A stretch of DNA of 64,000 nucleotides from Puccinia triticina (taxonomy: Eukaryota > Basidiomycota > Pucciniomycetes > Pucciniales > Pucciniaceae), in NCBI RefSeq assembly GCF_026914185.1, contig NC_070568.1, positions 3,430,001 to 3,494,000 of the forward strand. Reading direction: 5' to 3'. The position numbers and the translations under genes were made by a program. Below, piece after piece: positions 53,270-64,000 of the stretch (its first letter is position 1; each line of letters opens with the position of its first letter). The notes under the pieces were generated by a model. That model saw only the letters and a program-made list of their open reading frames with translations, was not told the origin of the DNA and ran no database searches.

Positions 53270-54824
53270 AATGGGGTCCCCTTCCACAGAGCGATGGCGG
53301 ACCTAGTGAAACAACCAAAAAAATGCTTAGCGTTCACCCTGTCTTTCTTTCTTATCATCATACTCAGTGCTAGGTGGAACGTGGAATGCCACCCACACTA
53401 TCAACTTCACTCACTTTTGCAATACACCCGTTTGAGAACGCCTGACTGCCCTGTGAGATGAGATCAAGCCTGTAAGGCTTCCTTACCATGACTCTGAGTA
53501 ATTGACATGATCGTAACCAGCGTACCAAGAGGCCAAGATGCTTAAACATGCCTATGAGCACCTCATCAATAATAAACTATCAGCTACACATAAGACAATA
53601 AACAGTAATGAACAATCAAATACTGTATGACCTGTCATTCCTATCGATTCAAGCCAAGTGGCATGCCAGAGTCAAGGTCATTCGGTCAATTGAGTAGCGA
53701 AATGCCGGTATTGGGTGGGAAGTTATGGGCTAAGCCATAACCCATACCCCACCAACAGATATCAATTATCCAGCAGCTGGGGCCCGCGCTGACTCCGCGC
53801 GAGCTGCGCACGCGACCTCTGACAGGTATGCGTCAACACCCGCGGGACATGTTGTCTGTGACATATAGACTGCACCACAGCTGACGGATCCGAGGAGAAC
53901 GTTCCACCTCCTTCGACCGCAGCCGTAGCCGTGATGACAATCACAATGCGCAATCCAGGTTAGGGTTACCCAACCCTAACCTCACGCATGTCTTGTGTCC
54001 GAGTGGAGACCACTGCAGCCCACTGCACTCCACTCGACCCAACCACACCACCTCCCTCCCCGCTGCACGCCCGCCATCGCCAGCAACAAGCAACCCCCCC
54101 CCCCCCCTGTCCATGAGGAAGCTCAGGGATGCACCGGGTAAGTCATCCGATGATTAGTATCCGTGGTCATACTAACTTGGATTGACCTCAGTTTCATCTA
54201 GAATCCAATCTTAGTCGCTTACCCACTACCGATCCCCAACCAATACCAAACGGAAATCCATTACTGGCCTATTGGGAAAGGCAACGGTAAGCTGGTCTGT
54301 ACATACCACCAGTAATACAGGACCACACAACGCACTGACGTTAATCATTTTGTTGTTTGACACTCCCAACGTGTCTATAGATCCATTACCCCTCACCCAA
54401 CCAACTCGGGACTCATACGTTCACCCATAACGTCTACCCTGTAAGCTGTGTGGGTCTGAGAACAAGGTACCTGAACACTACCCTAACAGGTGTTAAACCT
54501 TTGGATAGTTCCCTTTTGTCACCTTAGATCAACTCACAGAAGCCGTCAACGTTAGCGTCCATAGATCAAAAACCTTTTCCGGAGGTAAGACAACACCATA
54601 TGCCAACGCTCAAAAGGAACATAAAGACTGAGCACTCTGATCGTCTCCCGTTTTCCAGCCTATAGAGCGAAACATGTGGCCAATCGAACATGAGATTAAT
54701 CCAACGGAGGTCTTACCATCTCTAGGTAAAACCCCAAAAGATACTCTCTAACCAAGCGGCACTAAACTGACCATGTATGCTGCTTCAACAATTGTAGACC
54801 ATAGAAGCCCTTGTACATCCGAGG
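53270..54824 (+). other. LINE C region between ORF1 and the small ORF
   Basis: Colinear with 27598-29143 of A. It contains an 11-C run near 54100. No ORF supported; possible introns at the same sites as in A. Confidence 0.45.
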
Positions 54825-55208
54825 ATGCCACAATGCACGCACTCAACCGGTACTTCTACTGACTCTCTGTTGGAGAGATCGTACCATGAACGTCATCTCT
54901 GCCAAGCTCTAGCCTTGACGGGGCCCTACAATCATCATCTGCCAGCATCGTTTTACAATCAGCTGGCAAGGCGTATCGGCCCCACAAGGGACCGTCCATA
55001 TCTTGTCTACATCAGGGAAAAATATCCAACAATTGTATTTACACCTTGCATTTTGCAAGGGTTGCATCTACTGTATATAGACACTCTCCGGGGACAGCAT
55101 CAGCAATACACGCTGAACCCGGAGAGACCCCTCTTCCCGGCTTCCATACTGGATGAGGCGGCCTTCCTAAACCTGATTGAAGAAGGCCTCCATGAAGAAG
55201 AGGACTAA
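54825..55208 (+). CDS. LINE C small middle ORF
   Basis: 127 codons, same length as A and without stops or frameshifts, although ORF1 and ORF2 of C are broken. The N-terminal 25 residues differ most; from SYHERHL onward it is nearly the same as A (GPYNHHLPASFYNQLARRIG, CILQGLHLLYIDTLRG). Function unknown. Confidence 0.6.
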   Translation: MPQCTHSTGTSTDSLLERSYHERHLCQALALTGPYNHHLPASFYNQLARRIGPTRDRPYLVYIREKYPTIVFTPCILQGLHLLYIDTLRGQHQQYTLNPERPLFPASILDEAAFLNLIEEGLHEEED

Positions 55209-55533
55209 CCAACACATCAATCTGTTGACTCTGTCCCACGCCTAACATAGCACCAACTCTTGAACCCACTAAGAGGTGCCTAACTCTCTTGTACTTAAAA
55301 AGTCAATATCAAAAACTCTGAGGCCCCTACTGTCACTTAAGGGAATCCCAGAGAAGAAACATAGTTCTTAAAAAAAAAAAAAAGTACCAATCCCTCCCCT
55401 CTGTTGCAAATAACTAGGTGGACATTGTCTACTTCACCCTCATGCTGGCCTTGCCTCATGAGCAGTCCCCTGAGCTGGTTTTAAGGCTCCCAGTTAAGGA
55501 TCTCTGGCTTAAATGATCTAAAACCTCCTCCCT

Positions 55534-58500
55534 ATGACAGTAAAACCAAATTTTTTGAAGGGCCCCGTGGCCCACTCTACCAGCCCATCTGAGAGCGGTG
55601 GGGTGGGCTCTTCTCCCCGGGGGGAGGGCTCTAGCCTATCCTGGGGGCTCCTGCAAAATGTGATTAGACAGGATCCGACCAAGGTAGCAGCCCGGGCTTT
55701 GTCGGTGACAAGACAAGCTACCAGTGTGCTCCCTTGCTCCCCTAGCAAACATGCCCCTGTGTTGGAACCAAGCATCCCAGCCTCTGTTCTCAAACACCTT
55801 ATTGGTCCTAAGCTTGAGAAAAAGTGGGCGCCACCACCTAGTCGCCTAGATGACTCAGGTCTCACCAGATATATTCTCACAAATACTGGCCCACTCACCA
55901 CCCCTCAGCTATACAGTGCACTATACAGCGCACTTAAACACCATCCTCCTACACTGCGGGGACTGGTTAAAGTCAAACAGATCTACCAACCTAATTGGAG
56001 ACAACACTTTAACTTATGGGTAAAGAATGAAGTGGCAGCAGGACTACAAAAGTCCCTGCAGTTACACTATCACGGTAGACTACGTCTAACAGAAACTCTC
56101 TCAAACAGTAATGATACTTGAATAAATACCATAACCTCTAGTATGCTACCAAGATATTGGCTATTCTTATGGAAAGCCTACAGAGACAGAGTTATACAGC
56201 ATACTAAGAACCCTACAACTGAAACTCCCCTTCAGTTAGGGCACTTTATGACATGGAACATTAATGGAATCAGCTCCAAATTTCCTGTCTTGAAAGAGAT
56301 ACTGCAAAACAATAATGTCTCTATAGATGGAGTGCAGGAATACCTGCGTACTGTATATCAGTATACTCCAGCTTTCAAAGAATACAATCTCTTTGACCGA
56401 CCAAAAGAGGAAGGGTTCAGAGGTCACTGCTTATATGTACACACCTCATTGGCTGCACATGAAGTCCAAACAAATGACCGTCATATCATCTATGTCAAAG
56501 TGTTTGGACTATCTAAGGCAAAACCCTGGCATATCCTCTCAGTCTACCTCCCGTCAGGTAACCTAAGGAGGAAAGACAGAGCACTACAATGGAAAAAGCT
56601 CTCCTCCCCCTTGTTACCACTTACGAGGGAAACTGGTAAACCCCTCATAACCATTATGGGGGACTTCAACCAAGATGAAGACACTGTTCATCAAATCATC
56701 AATTGTGGCTCCCTTAAATGTCTAAACCTTCAACTCTGCAATGATCCCAGTTCATCAAGCACAAGAGAGGTTAAGAACAAGGAGGGAAGATACCTAGACC
56801 ACTATATGAATTCCCCAGAAGCATGTCTCCTCGCCAAACATGCAAAAGTGGACAAACTGACCACTGATGTCAGTGACCACTGGCCAGTCTTTCTCAAACA
56901 TGAGCCTGTCACCAATCACACCAGCTCCAAGGAGGTGTGGAACAGAAAGTTCATCAAAGGACATGGCATTGAACTTGCCCTATCTAAACAATGGGACTGT
57001 CTCAGAACAGACCATATAAACACTAAAGATGACCTTAACAAGATAGCTTCAGAATGGGTAGAAACCTTAAATACAGCAGGACGGGAGCTGGGGTTACTAC
57101 AAATACCCAAAGAACAAAGACAATTGAACTTTGATAAAGCAACTAAAGCAAAAATAATACGGTCCAGAAGGACCAGAAAGGCCCTTCAACAGGCACAAAA
57201 GGCTAATAACCACAAAAAGGTTCAACAGTTGCAAGCTATTCTCATCACCCGCTCAGCAGAGGCTAAAAAAGCGATCAGGAAATATGCACAGCATATCAAG
57301 CTGGTCAAAAGTAGGGAAACCAATCTGCTACTTATGGCTAATGAAGGAGTAGATTTCCATAAACTCCTACAACAAGCCCAAGGAAAATCCATCACGAAAC
57401 AGGACAATGCCCCCTGCTTTAACAATGAGGAACAGCTGATGACTGATCCAGAGAGTATCCTGAAGGCTAGAGCCGTATATTCTGAAAAACTGGCATCAGA
57501 TCCTTCAAAAATCTCCAGGGATCCTGCCAAATGGAACCACATCAAAGCTTGCACTGCTAAATTCGACAAACTACACATAAGTCACATAGGCAACCAGCCT
57601 ATAAATGACTCTGACAGCATCTCTGAATCCTCCACAATTCAGGACACAGAGTCAGAACTGGATGCTGATGCATTTATCATGGCTATACACCAGATCAAGA
57701 GAAATGCAGCCCCAGGGAAAAGTGGTGTGCTGGCAGTACATCTAAAAAAGTTCCTTGAAATTGAATGCCAACTTCAAATCACCAAGGAATGGGAAGACTG
57801 CCCAACTAACCAGTTTGGGGATAAAAGATATCCCAAACCCTTGGACTACTCTGCAACTGCATTAGACAGATGGTCCCTACCCTCCACCCTAATAACACCC
57901 CCCCTTGTTCACCTGTTGAACATGATGCATGGATGCATCAGACTGAAAACCCAACCAGCCATATGGAACAAGGAAATCCTCATTACTCTACCTAAGCCAG
58001 GACAGGATCCGCGCTACTTAAAGAACACTAGAGGTATTACCCTATCATGTACAGAGGGCAAACTACTACTCACCATTATTGCTAGGGACATTTCAGACAA
58101 ACTGGAACGACAGGGTTTCTTCACCAAAGCACAAGCAGGCTTCCGTAATGGGCAGGAAGCTATGGCTCATGTGATCAGCCTCAATGAGATCATACAAAGA
58201 CACCGGAACGCCAAAATAAACACATTTGTTCTTTACATTGACTTCAAAAAGGCATTTGACCGAGTTCCTCACAAAGGATTGCGGGCTAAACTTCTCAATA
58301 TTGGTATCCACCCTGATCTTGTAACCATCATCAAGAAAGGATATGATAACTCTGCCATTGAATGTAGATTGAGTGATAAACTCTCTGACCCTTTCACCAG
58401 ACAAATTGGGACGCGACAGGGCTGCCCGCTCTTGCCACTCCTTTTTATTATCTTTGTCAATGACATCTTGAAAGAGGTCACCAAGGAAGTAACGGTCCCA

Positions 58501-60357
58501 GGACTGAGAGAACCTGCAAAAGGTCTCCTCTTTGCAGATGCCACCCTCATATTTGCGGACAACTCCCAGGAGATTACTCAGATATGCAACAATCTTGAAA
58601 AATACTGTGCCAACTGGCACTTTGCACTAGGTCATGATAAATGCGGAGTGATGGAATATAAATGGGATATCTTGGAACCCACAACCACCACCCCATACCC
58701 CTTGAAGGAGGGAACCATATACACAGTACCGGCATACAAGTATTTTGGGTGCATGAGCCCCGACATACTTGATGTCAATGAGCCCTACCCCATTGAGGTG
58801 GCTCACGCTAAAACACTAGCTAACAAGGCTGAGAAAGCCCTTTACCTATCCATCCCACTACTGTATGACAAAAACCTTCACCTTTTATGCAAGGCAAGGA
58901 CCATTCAAACATACATAATGGCCACTGGGACCTATGGAGCAGATTGGATAGGGATGTGCCAAAAGAGAACCAGAACAATACAATCTGTTCTAGACAGGGC
59001 CGGAAAAATAAACTTTGGGCTATCTGAAAATAGCAAATCACTAAATACCCTGCTTATAAGTCTTGAAATGGGTATTACCCCAATATCAATTCATTGCACA
59101 CTTCAGAGGATTTGAATTTGGATTAAGAGTCCACACCTAGGGATCATTCTGAAGGACCTTGTCCTAAACCGCCATAAAGGAGGTAAAGGGGGGTCATGGA
59201 CAAGCAACACCTTAACAGGGATAAAGAAACTGGAAAACCAAGAGGTAGAACTGGAGCACCCATCCTCCACCACACAAGCCCACTCCCTCAATTGGATAAC
59301 CAATGCTTGCAAGCTGCGCAACTCATTACATCCAAAATCTCCTTCACCCCTGGGGACCAATGAAAGAGTAACACCCAAACAATGGGAGCAGCTTAAACAA
59401 AACAACTCTTTCCACATTATCCTACTAGAAAAGGAAATAAGAAGAGAATCAAAGAGATGTAAATCCGTCTGGCGATATGACCACTATGAACTAGGACGCT
59501 CCTCAAATTTTGTTCATACCTCCCTTATTATACCGGAGATCACTCAAGGGGTGATATATTTATGCCTGCTGCGTATGAATGGGTTACCAACCCTACAACG
59601 GCGGATAACAGCGCTAAACGCGCGGAAACTCCCACACCAACTCCATGAACAAACATGTCCACTCTGCAAAAGGGAAATCATGGATTCTGGGTCGGAGGAA
59701 TGGAGCCATGTGCTTCTAACATGCCCAGATCTCGAAGAGCTAAGGACCAGAACCATAGGTGGCACAGTTCTCTACCTCATTGAAGAGTTGAACTCTTCAC
59801 AAATGGACATCTCAGATGAACAAATATATGTTCTGCTCCTAGGTGGTCTTCTTTGTGAGACACACACACCTACTAACAAAGCAGCTGAGGAGCTCCAATA
59901 TGGAAGCAAAAACCTCACTAATTGGGTGAATGGTTATGGTCATATCCCACACCTCTATCCCAAACTTTTTAATGAACATGGATATGTACAAGTAGCCTGG
60001 TTCTTACAGGCGGCGGTACCCATGTTTAAGGAGGCCCTATATAAAGAAGGAAACGACCTCATAGAAGAGCTTGACACTGAAACTGTTGGTCCTAATGACA
60101 TTGATATTACCGTAAATGTCTCCAGTAGAGGTATCTCTATAATTAATGAGTCTCCAATCAGAGGGAATGTTCACACCGGGGGGGTAGACCTGTCTACCCC
60201 CACTAGTGTGAACCAACATACAGCCAAGCCTAACGGTATGCCAGAACCCCCCCCCCCCCCCCATCTAGGGGTTTGGGGTGACAGAGGAGGATGGGGGGTT
60301 ATTTACTGGGTAAGAAACCCGTGTGGTGAGTATATGTTGAGCTCCATAAAAACATAA
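55534..60357 (+). pseudogene. LINE C ORF2, one frame with two TGA stops and a changed catalytic site
   Basis: A single frame of about 1607 codons, interrupted only by TGA at 56119 (TGG Trp in A) and 59113 (CGG Arg in A). Endonuclease motifs are present (MTWNINGISSKF, IMGDFNQDED, VSDHWPVF). In the reverse transcriptase the motif is FADATLIF, with Ala (GCC, 58540-58542) in place of the second catalytic Asp, and RQGCPLLP replaces RQGCPLSP. The C-terminal zinc motif is complete here (CPLCKREI...H...C). A C-run expansion at about 60247-60262 changes the last residues and lengthens the frame. Confidence 0.88.
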
Positions 60358-60554
60358 TGATGAGATTACTTAACTCAAACAATCTCAGACAGTTTTTTGA
60401 GTTTTTACGACACTCTTTTTTCTGTTGCTCACTTTTGGACGTCCACCCTTAGCTCCAGGGTGGACAGGCAAATCTTTCCTCCTACAAATTATTCATCTCT
60501 AGTGCCTCGCACAGGAGTTAGAAATAATCCGTACAAAAAAAAAAAAAGAAAAAA
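60358..60554 (+). other. LINE C 3' UTR and A-rich tail
   Basis: Nearly the same as the A 3' UTR. The tail is 13 A, then G and 6 A (60535-60554). Confidence 0.8.
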
Positions 60555-62235
60555 TGGCTTGTTGATTTATATCTCATGACCATGATCACAGTTAGTTCAA
60601 GGTGACAATGGCTTTGGGTCTCTGTCTTGGACCTCAATTTCAATCCATGACACTATTTCTGAGACCAGGTGTATTGTGCAGTTTTTCACTTAGACCATGA
60701 GCAATTCTTAGGAGTTGACCCTCTGAGACAGACCTGTATAGGAGCCCTTATATTTCTTATTCCTGAACTGAAGCCTGACAGCAACACCCATTGAGCCTGC
60801 CAGAGGTAAACTCTAGCCATAGGAGTCTTGGGGTAGATCTGTATAGGACTAGAGAAGGGGAGAAGGAAATGTTGGCCAACCTGACGGGGACCTCTCAAAG
60901 GTTGTCTTAATCCTATTATTTGAATCAGGTTGAGTAATCAGCTTGCCTTATGCCAACTCATGAATAGTAATTCTGGGTATTCTTGATGTCTCAAGATAGA
61001 CACCTCTATTGCCATATTGGTGTGGTGCTGAGGAAGAAGTTATTCATAACCTCATCCAATGAAGCGTGCAAGGAGCAGGTCCTCACCAGGGATCCTCTGG
61101 GACCAACTCACCTTGTTGAATTCATCCAACAAGTGATGTAGGCAGGTTCTGGCCCCTGTGAGAAGTTCAATAATACAATGTTCATGTGTTCTGCCTCTCC
61201 GTGGCATCCCTAGAACGCTCATTATGCACCAAAACTGCTTAATAAGGGTAACCAAATGAACACGCGGACTCCTAACTAATGTTATCAAGACTCTAGTACA
61301 GCCAGGATAGATACTCCTATCTCTAGGATATCTCCGCTTCTTTCATAGAGGACTGTTACATGACCCATGGTTTTTATCCCAAGATATTCTCCTGTCATTC
61401 CTCTTTGACCCTAAAATAAAGATCAAAACATACAAAAGAAAGACTCATTTTGTTGTAACCCTCTGTATTCCACATACTTCAATGTCTCTTCTCTCTTTTC
61501 TTCATCTCTTTTCCACATCTCTTGTTTTTTCTTTATCCAGACAAATCCTTATTAAATCTAGGTTTATATGATTCCTAATGTTATTTAAATATTCTTGTCT
61601 CTCTCTTTCCTTAGGCTGAATTTATTTCTGTCTAACCACTCTCTATGACATAACTCTTATACTAGATTGGACTGCTTTTCCATAATTATACCCAAAAGCC
61701 ATATGACCCCATATGTTATAATTTATATCTAAAAATAGTCTATATCTTATCCTGAAGAATTGAGTTCTTCTTTACCAAAATAAAGAATGTCCTTTCATAC
61801 TCAACAAGGTCTTCTACCTGCAATTCAAGGTATCTCCTTGTCCTCCCTAAGATTGCACCTAATGTCCAACTCTTCACAATGTCTTGTGTCTTGGCAAAGC
61901 TGGGTTGCAATTCTAAAGGAAGACCTACTCTGTCTACCACCATGTCTTCTTCAGTGTCTTCCCCAATGAATCTTTCATAAAATTGTGCTACTTCAACCCA
62001 GGAGTTTCTCTTAATTTTGCTGTAATTGTATTTGAAGAATGCCCCAATACTGACACAGTCTCTCATCCTATGTAACATAGGAAGGGTCTTCCTCGAATGA
62101 CAACCTCATCTAAGGACTTTGACTGGTTGTCACCCAAGTGAATCAAACTTTCTGCCTTGGAAAACAGACATAGTCTGGCTGTCTAAACAACCAGCTTTGA
62201 TTTGGGTCACTCCTGATACTGCAAGTACATAGCAA
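60555..62235. other. Downstream of LINE C: possible 5' remnant of a fourth LINE
   Basis: No convincing gene. TTCTGCCTCTCCGTGGCATC (61189-61208) matches the word in the 5' regions of B and C. A pyrimidine-rich stretch at about 61470-61560 resembles 47560-47640 of C. A minus-strand frame of 112 codons (61740-62078) has no recognisable motif. The assignment to a LINE is tentative. Confidence 0.35.
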
Positions 62236-63144
62236 CACTGCAAGAAAAACTCTAGAAACTGCCTGCAATTGAGATGCAAGAGCTCAAAGCAAGCTGTGCC
62301 TCATGCAAGAATCAAGCACTGGTTGATTCCATGCACATTGTATAATTTATGCAAGAGTGAGTCTGAGGTACAAAAAACTGAGTACATGCAGGCTCCAAAA
62401 TACTGAGTTGATACCTGTGCAAATTCCCCTTTCATATGAAAATTCCCCTTTCATGTGCACATACCCCTTTCATGTGCACATGTCCCTTTTTTATGCGTTC
62501 ACCCCTTTCATAATGTGTCCATACCCCTTTATGTGCACATACCCCTTTCATGTGTGTGTATCCCTTTCATGTGCATGTATCCCTTTCACAATGTGTACAT
62601 ACCCTTTTCATCATGCATTCATGACCCTTTGATGTTTACATGTCCCCTTTCAGTTTTTTACATCCCTTTCAATACCCCTTTCATCATTCAGGTGATGTTT
62701 ACATATCCCTTTCATGTGCAAAGACCCCTTACTGCACATACCCCTTTCATGCATACATACCCCTTTAATCATTTGTGTCTTTTCTGTGTTAATACACCTT
62801 ATCACATTCACCTTTCATGTGTACATATTCCTTTCATATGTAGATATCCCTTGCATGTGTACATACCCCTGTTATGCTATTCTGGCTGGATTCAATGGCA
62901 GATGGAGTGTTTACTAAAAGCAAATAAAAGGTTGCTCAGGGGTATGCTCATTTGCAAGGTTGAACATTTGCCTCAGCCTACTGCATGAGCACTACAGCAT
63001 ATTCAGCATTGAGGTGCTGAACAAGGTACACACTCAAGGTGCACCAGCATGGAATTTGGGTGCTTGACTCCAGCTTGAGCTGAGGCTTGATTCAAGCTTG
63101 CTGCATCTCAACTGCAAGCAGTTTCTAGAGTTTTTCTTGCAGTG
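62236..63144. mobile_element. CACTA (CMC) non-autonomous element
   Basis: 909 bp. The left end is CACTGCAAGAAAAACTCTAG and the right end its reverse complement (TIR about 27 bp with further subterminal similarity, GAGATGCA). It is flanked by CAA on both sides (62233-62235 and 63145-63147). CACTG ends, CAAGAAAAA and a 3-bp duplication are the signature of CACTA/EnSpm elements. It has no transposase; the interior is a minisatellite. Confidence 0.9.
62421..62875 (+). repeat. Irregular 18-21-bp minisatellite inside the CACTA element
   Basis: Repeated CATACCCCTTTCATGTGCA with many small variants (TGTCCC, AATGTG insertions). Open frames here only translate the repeat. Confidence 0.85.
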
Positions 63145-64000
63145 CAATGATGGTCCTGCCTCACCTCTGAGCTGACCAAAGCAAAGTAAGGACTCAGCCT
63201 TGGCTGTCTTTCTTGACTACCACAGGGAACTCACAACCTGCTATATTGCCCATATCCTTGGGCATAACTAACGTGCCCAAGCTTAGGGCTACGGCATCAC
63301 AGCATTGACATGGCTAACACCCTACAACTACCCTTAACGTACTCATCCAATTGCTATTTGTGTACAAAGGGTACTGTCAGTTTAGGCATGTGGCTTACAA
63401 TGAGAAAAGCTATGGAGCTACTTACCGCTCTACACCACAGCCTCACAAAATATAACTACATCCCTGATAATAACCTTTGTCAGCTAGACCGTAATCAATA
63501 CTGACTATTGATTAATATGTCTTTACCTCTATATGGAAATTGAACCCGTACAAAACAAACCTTTTTCATGATCTCCGGATCGCTGAGTATTCTATTGCCA
63601 TTTGAGCCCTAGTCGTCAGATTGTGGTGACTACTTTCCTCTCACATGAACTGCTCTTCATTTCAAAGACAGCTTAGACAAGTGCGCTTACAGAGGATTGA
63701 GATCAATAACAATGACAAACCTATTACTATTCAGCTATTAGCAACCTGTGAACGAAGTATGGATGCCCAACTTGAATCATCAGTTAATACCAAAGCATTC
63801 ACAGCTGTTAATGCCGACTCACCGACTTTGATTCACACAGCGTCTGTCTAAACCGTTCGCTAAATCAACAAGGTGTTGTTTTGAATACACAACCTACTGC
63901 ATACAGGCCCACGAGGTGAAAGCATCTCATTAACACAACCTGTTTCGTATACTCAGTATATATACCGTTATGCCTACCTAATGACCACCAAGAATCAGTC
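63145..64000. other. Intergenic, no gene recognised
   Basis: Short open frames (63310-63504 and 63645-63851) without motifs or homologues in the window. Confidence 0.5.

Larger units (their letters stand above)
46940..60554 (+). mobile_element. LINE C, close relative of A, longest 5' end, carrying a CACCAGG element
   Basis: It starts after the poly(A) of B with GGCAGCTAATGTCACATCAT and ends in an A-rich tail at 60535-60554. It has the same order of ORFs as A. A 1315-bp DNA element is inserted in ORF1 (51121-52435). ORF1 also has a +1 frameshift and 17- and 13-base deletions. ORF2 has two TGA stops and a changed catalytic residue. Confidence 0.85.

Noticed and set aside
61740..62078. Minus-strand frame of 112 codons
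   Set aside because: Ordinary-looking composition but no motif, no partner elsewhere in the window, and next to decayed LINE-like DNA. Not enough to call a gene.
62357..62988. Plus-strand Cys/Pro/His-rich frames
   Set aside because: Translation of the minisatellite inside the CACTA element.
1..64000. CRISPR arrays, tRNA and rRNA genes
   Set aside because: Tandem repeats here lack unique spacers, and no tRNA cloverleaf or rRNA sequence was recognised by eye. A tRNA scan would be decisive.

Overview
The window looks like transposon-dense intergenic DNA of a filamentous basidiomycete. A rust fungus (Pucciniales) is my best guess. The basis is short spliceosomal introns (about 60-80 nt, with GT..AG ends and CTAAC/CTGAC-like branch points), APE-type LINEs, Ty1/copia and Ty3-type LTR remnants, and many small DNA transposons. 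This is inference; no housekeeping gene, rRNA or tRNA was recognised to confirm it.

Layout. 1-752: right part of a CACCAGG-ended DNA element filled with AGCTGA-type minisatellite. 1486-4746: hAT-like foldback element with an 8-bp target duplication, carrying a nested MITE. 4994-6872: broken Pro/Ser-rich ORF, an 18-G polypurine tract and a Ty3-type LTR. 7260-7420: second copy of the MITE. 8836-13620: a multi-exon, partly decayed gene whose last part is a 23-residue repeat protein of about 38 units. 14167-16115: an almost perfect 1.95-kb palindrome. 16201-17018: three MITEs. 17519-17776: a Ty3-type solo LTR with a CATGG duplication.

18118-60554 holds three LINEs (A, B, C) in head-to-tail tandem, each ending in poly(A). 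B and C begin at the preceding poly(A) with the same sequence. Each has a very long 5' region, an ORF1 with a CCHC knuckle and a spliceosomal intron, a conserved small middle ORF of 109-127 aa, and an ORF2 with an N-terminal extension, APE endonuclease, reverse transcriptase and a C-terminal zinc motif. A and C are close relatives; B is a diverged relative. A carries a young Ty1/copia element (22367-27514, LTRs about 99% identical) in ORF1 exon 2. C carries a CACCAGG element (51121-52435) in ORF1 exon 1. 60555-62235 may be the 5' remnant of a fourth LINE. 62236-63144 is a non-autonomous CACTA element.

All three LINEs are dead as read. Many stops are TGA where a sister copy has CGA, or TGA against CAA, the pattern left by CpG deamination. 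The most interesting points are the conserved small ORF and the retained intron in a retrotransposon, the tandem LINE array with shared junctions, the large palindrome, and the 23-residue repeat gene.
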